From Antedon mediterranea (lineage: Eukaryota > Echinodermata > Crinoidea > Comatulida > Antedonidae), in the NCBI RefSeq assembly GCF_964355755.1, contig NC_092677.1, positions 24,772,101 to 24,832,100 of the forward strand: a stretch of 60,000 nt of DNA, in the 5' to 3' direction. A program made the translations under genes and the position numbers. Positions 27,501-36,500 of the stretch are shown in pieces; the stretch's first letter is position 1; every line of letters starts with the position of its first letter. A model generated the notes under the pieces. The model was not told where the DNA came from and did no database searches. It saw nothing but the letters and a program-made list of their open reading frames with translations.

Positions 27501-30500
27501 GTGTTCAGTAATATACAATACTGTTAGCTACAGAAGATCTACTGTATAGTATTATTGAATGACCATTCAATAGTGTATACTATTGCATGCCATGTGACCC
27601 ATAATCATCCTCAAATAACAGGAATTCATTTATAGGTGTTTAATACAAAAATATTATTATATTATATATTATTGTGGAGGAGGAGAGGTGACCATATCCA
27701 ACTTTTGATATCATAATAAGGATACCCCTGAGAAAAAGTGGTTTATAAATAACAGTGGTAAGTGTTTCGTCTGAAAGGAACCTAAACTTTGGTGTGTTTT
27801 TTTACATTACAAATAAATCTATTGTTTTTTATCTTTTTTGTCCTTTAAAACTATCCCTTTCATCAGTATGACAAACAAATTTTAACTGAATTTTTTGAGC
27901 CATCAGAAATTAAATTATACCTTGTTATGGTTAATCAGTAACCATAGCAACTATGTCAGAAACTACTTATTGGTTGTTTGTGGACATCTGATTGAAAACT
28001 TGCATAATAATGAGGGAGAGGAGAGTTATAAATAGATGTACAGAAAAATCAATCATTAATATGGAACGGCAAAGGGGCAAGTTTAAATTTGCTAGTCATT
28101 CCAAGTGTAGATCTACAACCACCACCAGCAGATTCAAGTTGCCCTTTGGTGTTCCATACACAATTAAAATTTACTGATATCGACCTACTGTACATTATAT
28201 TAATAAATAAAACATTATTATAATATTTAATATATAATAAATCACGTTTAATGATTGATATTATAGTACATTCTGCATATTGTTTGCAAGTTAAATTATC
28301 AAAAGTGCAATGGTTAAAAAACCTTTATACAATTAATGGTCATGAAAATACACAAAATATTGTTTATAATGTTTTATGTCATTGCGTTAAGATCATTACA
28401 AAGTTGAATGAAATATTGAAATGTGGAAAAGTTCACGTCTAATAACACACTGAACTTTTTGATTATTGTCATTGTAAAAAGTACATATCACACTGTCTGT
28501 TGCACAGCTTGCGATTTAATAGTTTAATATTAAAATTAGATTTGGTATATAGTGTTCATGTAAATAACAATTGAACAGTGAATAATGACGTGATTTTATG
28601 TGTTGCCATATGACATCATCTGCATTTTAAATACAATGAAATGAATATTATAAAATTCTATTTTGACATGAACCAAAATTAGTAACTGACCTGACTGACA
28701 GTTTCAGTGCTCACTTCACAAGCATTTTCTTCCGAGTGACGACTATATTGTTAAGCAAATCGCTTACCGTTAAGTGGCATTCGCCTAACAATAGGGTCGT
28801 ATAAGTGACTCAGGAAATGGGCGCCCTCGTCTCAGTTGTCTCTCCTCTTCGTCTGATCCATATTGCCTAACGGTGAGCGATTTGCTTAACAATATAGTCG
28901 TCACTTTGAAGAAAGTGCTCGTGAAATGAGCAGTGTCAGGTCAGTAACTAATTTTGGTTTGTCAAAATAGAATTTTATAACAATGTATCTTCAAACCAGA
29001 TGAACATTTTAAATCATAATAAAATGATTGTATTTCAAAAATTCAATGACTGTATTCTAATTATTGTTCTTAAACTTTAGAAGATTACACTGGTTCACAT
29101 AAACTGCTCGCATAAGGTCAAAATAAATTACCTAATAAGCTGTTTTTTTAAATAAAACAAAATAATCAACAAACAAAACTTGAAACATGTTTTTGTATGA
29201 AATTTTCAACCTATTGTATTGTACAATATCCTGTCTTATTTTATATTATTTTATTTATAAAGGGTTTAATGTTCTAAATATCCAATGTATCAATTACATC
29301 AACTAGGCCACATAAATTAGAAATGAAAAACTTCAAATTAAAAGCCCCAGTCGTAGTGTTTTACTTGATAGAAGAATACAACAAAAAGAATGTGATTCGA
29401 CATTGATGATGTATTTGCGTACGTGTTATTGGAGTTTGGAATTGAAAGATGCATTCATCCTCATTACAGCAGTCTTAATTGGATTCTCAAACCAGTAACT
29501 CACTGTATAATCAACAAACTCCTGACAGCTCCACTGATTAGTACTCCCTAAGTTTCTAGCCAAAAATACATTAACACGTTTCCGGTTTAACTTGGATTGA
29601 CAATGCAAAAATAAAGCCATTAGGGGGTATTATTAGTAATTAATTGCTATAAATATTATACTAAACATAATTAAGGTAAGACTGAGCTATTTCAATGTCA
29701 TCTTTTAAGTACAGTAGTTCAAGTAGAAGGGAAAAATAAACATGTCTTCGTATTAATAGCATATGCCACCATAAATATGGAATAAAATCATCGATTTGGA
29801 ATATTAGCCTAAAAATAAAACGTTGCTAAAACTAAAGGATAATTTAATTTACATAATTTTGTATGGTTGTGATTTCCAATTGGTAATAAATAATGGATAC
29901 AAATTTTCTCAAATGTGTTGCAAGCCTACAGTATATACAGAACAGTAGTATTATTGCAAATTTTAATTTGGTAAAGAGAGGCCGTTGTTTTCTTGATAAA
30001 AACAATTACTGTATCATATTGATAATACCATACTTTATAGTTTATACACTCTATTCTTGAAACTAAAACATTACTGTAAAGTGTAACATTTAGTTTGCTA
30101 TAAAAAGAAACTGAATGATATAAGCCATCAGAAAGCATACATCACAATTTTCATCCAGTTCCTAAATCACAAAATCGCGTTTGTTCGTCTGACAATGGTA
30201 CGCAGATTTTAAAAACACTTAGCGAAGAAGACTTTTGCAAAAAGGTTATTAAGAGAGCCTAAGCCTTATTAGCCATTCAGAAATGATGAATTACCATGCG
30301 AATTTAAATTGACACACGTTGAAATCTGTTCACGTATTGCTCATTTCGAATCTAGATTCCTTCACAAATATTACAACGTAACGAATCAGGTGTTGTTTTA
30401 ATAGCGATTCTTATCCCAAAGGCAAATTATTTTTTAGGATTAATGATGTTATTAGGTCATTGGGTTATGACATTTGGTTGTTTTATAATGCCGAGCTTAT

Positions 30501-33500
30501 TGTTGTCGACCATTATAAGATACATACATCTTACATTCTTTAACAATAACATTTTTTATGTATGAAATATGAAGATTATTTTTTCATGCATTAATTAACT
30601 ACAATTTTTATTTTATACGGTTGTCATAATGCTTAAGTAGGATTGATGTTTGGTGAAGAAACTTAAATGTATAAAAATTGAATAAAAAAATCCATAAATT
30701 TATTCATAAATATACATTTACAAATTTTATTTTATCAGTTTTTCAAAATGCTTGAGTAGGACTGATGTTGCTAAAGAAACTTTATTATATAAAAATTGAA
30801 TAAAAAAATCGATAAATTCATTCATAAATATACAGTAATATATAAAAATTTTATTTTATGAGTTTTCATAATGCTTACTGTACCGTAAGTAAGAAAGAAA
30901 TCGGGTGAAAAAACTAAAAATTTTATAATTTTGATAATAAATGTTTATTATTATTAATTATTTTAATTTTCATTACATTAATTAATACTTAGTATATAGT
31001 AAATTACATAATGTGAATTTTTATGAGGAATGGGGTTTTTATACATTTACATTTAGATTGAACCTAGAAAAAATGATTCTACAGTAACTATACAGTACTG
31101 CAGTAATGTATGATTTTAGTTTGTGGCAATCTTCAAGTACATGATAGTACAGTATACCACAACAAATTTGCTAAATAATAATTGCTTTAAACAAGTTGAA
31201 GAGAAATAAAAATAATTTTACTGCAGTAAAATAATGTTGACGTGGTCCCTAATAAAAATATGTAATTGTTCAAAAATTATAAAATAAATGCATAGTAAAG
31301 AACGATATTAAATTAAATTTAATATTGAATTGAAATTATCTACTGTTAATGTTTTTTGTGACAAAAACCAATTAACTTAGGGGAAATTCAATTTCAATGG
31401 AAATTGATAAAAAATGGAATTTGAAACCAAATTCATTATTGTCCTAACCTTGTCAGAATAATAAATTTAACAATGGATGACCCAACTTAAACATTTTATG
31501 TCAGAATTAAAGTTTATTTTATCATAAATCTGACAAGAGATAAACCAACCAAATATAAAACTCTTGTAAATTTATTATGATTCTTTATATTAGGAAAATT
31601 TACGCTTTGATTTAAGATGAAAAGATGACCGTTTTAAAGATTTTATGACATCAATATCAAGATAAAACATATACTAAACAATAAACAAAATGTTTGTATC
31701 GTTTTGTAATGGGTTCATTTGCTGTCCAAAACAATTTAATATCATTTTTTATTTAACTTGCCAATAGTATAATACTGAAAATCTCAAAAACAAATATGTT
31801 CTGTACCACCAGCGAAAAATATAAAACTTGTTTTTTTGTTTCTTTTTTGGAATGCTGTTCTCTTTGTTTAAGATCACAGAACAGAAAAATTATCCCATTA
31901 TCGCATCCTATTGTCTGTCCCTAACGTCTCTTAGATATTCTAACCCCTATGTGACCGTTTTTACACTGGAGGGTCCAATTCATTAAAAGTCTAACAATAA
32001 ATTATAAATCACAATTTTATGTCAATGTGTCACAGAAGGAATTGAAACATTTAGTGTGTGAAATTTAAATTGTAGCTAGGCGAATGGTTGCCGGGCAGAT
32101 TTAAAAATTCACCCAATCAATCATAGGAAGAATAATTAGGCTATCAAAATCGATAGTTATTAAACCAAATTTTTTATTCATTTTTGTTATGAATAATTGA
32201 TTGGTATTCACGATGCATTTAAATTATGATTCATAAAGATTTCAAAACAGATTGTAGTAGAATAATAGTGTTCTGTTAATTACAACAATTATGACATATT
32301 TTTTGAGTTAATAATTAGTTCATAAATGTGATTAAAATCATAAATTTGTAATTAAAATTTTTCAATTCCTGATACGGATGAAAAGTACACTATAGAATGA
32401 ATATGTAGGTTTGTTTTTCTGTAATAAAGAAATATTACTATGATTTATATTTTAGGATAATGACCTCATTATTCGGGTTTTTTTTCATTTTATATACTAC
32501 AATGACAAAGAAGAATGAAATTAATTAATACCACTATCAGTTCAAAGTTCTCTAATTTTCGTCTACAAATAATTTCTTTTTATAAATGATATTTTTGAAC
32601 CAAACAAAGAAAAATCACAATTAACCTAATAAATGTTCTAAATTATTTAAATTTACTTGATGCTTTGTTACGAATGACCTACATACAGAGTAAAGAATTA
32701 TAATTGTTGTAAAGTCTGCGCCATTTTCAACATATCCATGACTAATACATCTTTTTTTAACAACAAAAAATAATTATTGATAGAAACATGATTGACATAT
32801 TGATTAATTATTGATAAATATTGATTAATCATTGATATTGGTCAATCAATTGCTGATGCACATACATATTAATCAGTAACACATTGATTATTGATGAATA
32901 TTGATTATCGTTGATATTGGTCAATTAATTGTTTATTAATCAGTAACACATTGACTATTGATGAATATTGATTACCATTTATATTGGTCAATTGTTATTA
33001 ATCAGTAACACATTGATTATTGATGAATATTGATTATCATTGATATTGGTCAATTAATTGTTGATGCACATACATATTAATCAGTAACACATTGATTATT
33101 GATTCATATTGATTATTGATACAATATTAATCAGTAATATTAATCAATGAATTATTATAAAACAAAAATTATGAGAGTGATTTACTTATTGATCTGAAAA
33201 TGGGTTTTCTATTAAAAGAAAATGACAAAGGCCTTTAGGGAGTTAAACAAAGTACAAACATAAGTTGACTCATTAAACATTAATATCAACCTTTGTAATA
33301 ATATAAAGTACAGTAATAATAGTAATACTACACCAATAGTGCAGTGGTAGCTAGTAATAAGTATTAAGACTAGATGGTTCTCGAATACACAGTAATTTCA
33401 GCGTAAAAATATGCTTTTTTTAATGTACGTACTGCAGGACGATAATAGTTATTATTGTTTACAGAAACAAATAAATAGACACGATGATTTATGTATTAAA

Positions 33501-36500
33501 CTGAAATTAGCACACTGGGAATTACTTCCGAAAGAGAAACTTGTCAAACCCAATTTGTGTTTTGTGTGTAACATTAGTTTTGAGGGATGGGGAAGAGGAT
33601 ATGGGTACAAAGAAGAACAATGTTTTAATATATTATTTATCTACTCAGTAACGAAATATGTTTTTCACTTTGATAGGCCTATAAATAATATACCACTTGA
33701 TACAGTAACACATTTGCGATTTAATACTTTGTTAAAACTGTCACTGTTATAGTCCATTGAAATAGCATGTACATGTAACGATACACGTACCACTACAACG
33801 TTTATATTCTTTGTAATTATTAATTAATACAAACGTTGAGAAGCAACTGTCAGTAGTACAGTTTATTTGTATATTGTATGTTTTATATAACAGTAGGGCC
33901 TACTCACAGGCCTATAATTTATAAATAATATACCACTTGATACAGTAACACATTTGCGACTTAATACTTTGTTAAAACTGTCACTGTCATAGTCCATTGA
34001 AATAGCATGTACATGTAACGATACACGTACCACTACAACGTTTATATTCTTTGTAATTATTAATTAATACAAACGTTGAGAAGCAACTGTCAGTACTACA
34101 GTTTATTTGTATATTGTACGTTCTATATAACAGTAGGGCCTACACTCACAGTAATACGTTTATTTGAACATGATTGTGTTATACATCTAACAGTACCCAC
34201 ACTCACAGTAAATTCAATGGCGACCACAAACGTATTTACAGTAATGTCCAAGTATTGCAATACTTATCTATATATAGGTTTTAGGTTAATTCCCCAAGGG
34301 CCAATAAATTTACCTACAGCTGGTGGTACTTGTGTTAAAGCAAAGAGTTATTATTGGAATGTTCCATTCATCGGAAATCAATACATTTGTATAAATGTAT
34401 ATTAAATCTATCAAAATAGTATGTTTTTAAGAAAATAGGTCTGTCTTCAACATTATGATGCTGTACTCGAGCTGTTCAACCGGTTTTCATCCATTAAAAA
34501 CAATTATCGTAGGAGGAGATAGGAAAATGCGAAGCATCCTCGTATTATTGTATGCGGGTATTTTTCAAGATAGACATGCATTGGACAGTGTATACCACGA
34601 TCGGAAAACACCCCTATTTGGGGCAAATCGTTGAACCTAAATTCGTTTTAATCGACAATAACTAATTATCGAACTCCATTTAATTAGTAAACAGGGTTAC
34701 ATCAGGTGGTTAAAATCAGTATCGAAAGTACAAACCAACTTTATATACCATCGTCGAGTAAACATTCTAGAAGTAAGGCCCGATTTACCGAATTTTGCCC
34801 TTACGTAAATTTATATATAGATGCTGTTTTACTTGGATTCTTAGATAATACCTTTTGTATAGAGTACTCTAATAGTGCAGTAGTGGTATAACTTAATAAA
34901 TTCAAAATTTTTAGTACCTTTTTTAAACAGAATATTAATTTTTTTTTAAAAAACATCATTTAATGAAGAACAATAATTTAAACGGTTATGTCGAGCGGCG
35001 TTTTTTGTAAGAAATATTTCTTGTTTAGTACCTGAGTACTATATTGTTTGAAGGTTTGTATAGCGAAATCTGATGTTGGTATAAAGTTTGCAGTACACCA
35101 CGTATATTAGTTCTGAAAAGAACTGTTCTTTTCAGAACTAATACATGTGGTGTACCGCAAACTTTATATTATATCAATACCTCAGTACTAAAAGTAAAAA
35201 TAGCAGTTAACGTTTGGTTCTATTGGTTAGAATTGTGAAATTATTTTGGTCCCAAAATTAATTAAAGGAAGATCTCCTGAATTAGCCGTTTTATGAAAAG
35301 ACTAACTGATTATAAAATATGTTGCTACTTGGTTCAGAAATATTATATCCAAACAATGAGGCATTATGTAATTCCTGTGAAAAACGCTGTTATGCTTGAT
35401 GTATGTGTGTGTGAACACACTCCTATAAGCAAACAAGCACCTGCTTCTTATCGTTCTAAAATAGACAGCCAACAGATCAAAATGTCACATATATTTTTGT
35501 TAGCTTACTTAAAGAAATTACTAATAACATTTTGTATTCTTTTTAAAGTATATTCACCAACAGGGACGTATATCGTTGTGGGTTAACATATCAAAATGTC
35601 AAAACACACTGCAGTAGTAAGGCACTGAATAAACACAACCAAATTGGATGGCAGCGGGAGGCGGGATAAAGGATGCAATCATAATAAAGAAGAAAAGAAA
35701 GAAACACTTAACAAAATGAATACAAATGATGAAACATTATGTAAGAACAAAGAAACTATTGTACTTTACGCTTAAGTGAAAATTAATGGTATGATTTTTT
35801 TTTTTTTTTATTATCAAGGTTAAAAATAATTTTAAAACCATTTTAATAATACTGACTGTTTCATAATTGTGTAGCGAATTAAGTACTGTTGTATGCCCGA
35901 TAAGTTACCTCTTCAAAAGGGAGTATGTTGCAATACCTCTAGGGTATAATTCACACCGAATGAATTACAAATTTTTTGTGTGTAAATTTTGGAACAAAGC
36001 TTTTAAAGTTTACATTTAAACTGTTACCATAACATTGTGGGAGTTGGCATGACATGTTGTTGGGTCATCATCACAATAAGGTCAAGTTAGTGTTGTTGTT
36101 AGGTCATCATTCACAATAAGGCCAAATGTGACCTTTAGATGACCTACAGTAATAACAAGGTGACAGCCAATGACCAAATGGAATACCCACTGTCATAAAT
36201 CGTTATACTCTGCTACTACTAAATATTAAACAAAAGATACCAATTATATTGTAATCAGAAAGAAAGTGAGAATTTCTCATTTTTTAATTGAATATGTGGA
36301 GTTACTACAAGCAATTGTATAAAGAAACGGATGTTTAACAAATTTATAAATTAAATTAGTTTGGTATGCAATACAGTATTTCATAGTATATTACTATAAT
36401 AATACTATATTATAAATATAATCAGGGTTGTAGATACAGTACGTGAACATTAATATCTTGGGGAATGGAAAAGAAGCTTCTATATATCATAATGATGAAT

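Noticed and set aside
33411-34405. Two ORFs of 113 and 109 codons, among the longest unexplained ones
   Set aside because: No recognised domain. They end or start inside the recent 240-bp duplication. I could not find terminal repeats or a retroelement signature.
35880-36180. Possible small gene around the GGTCATCAT repeats
   Set aside because: No open frame; only a short direct duplication.
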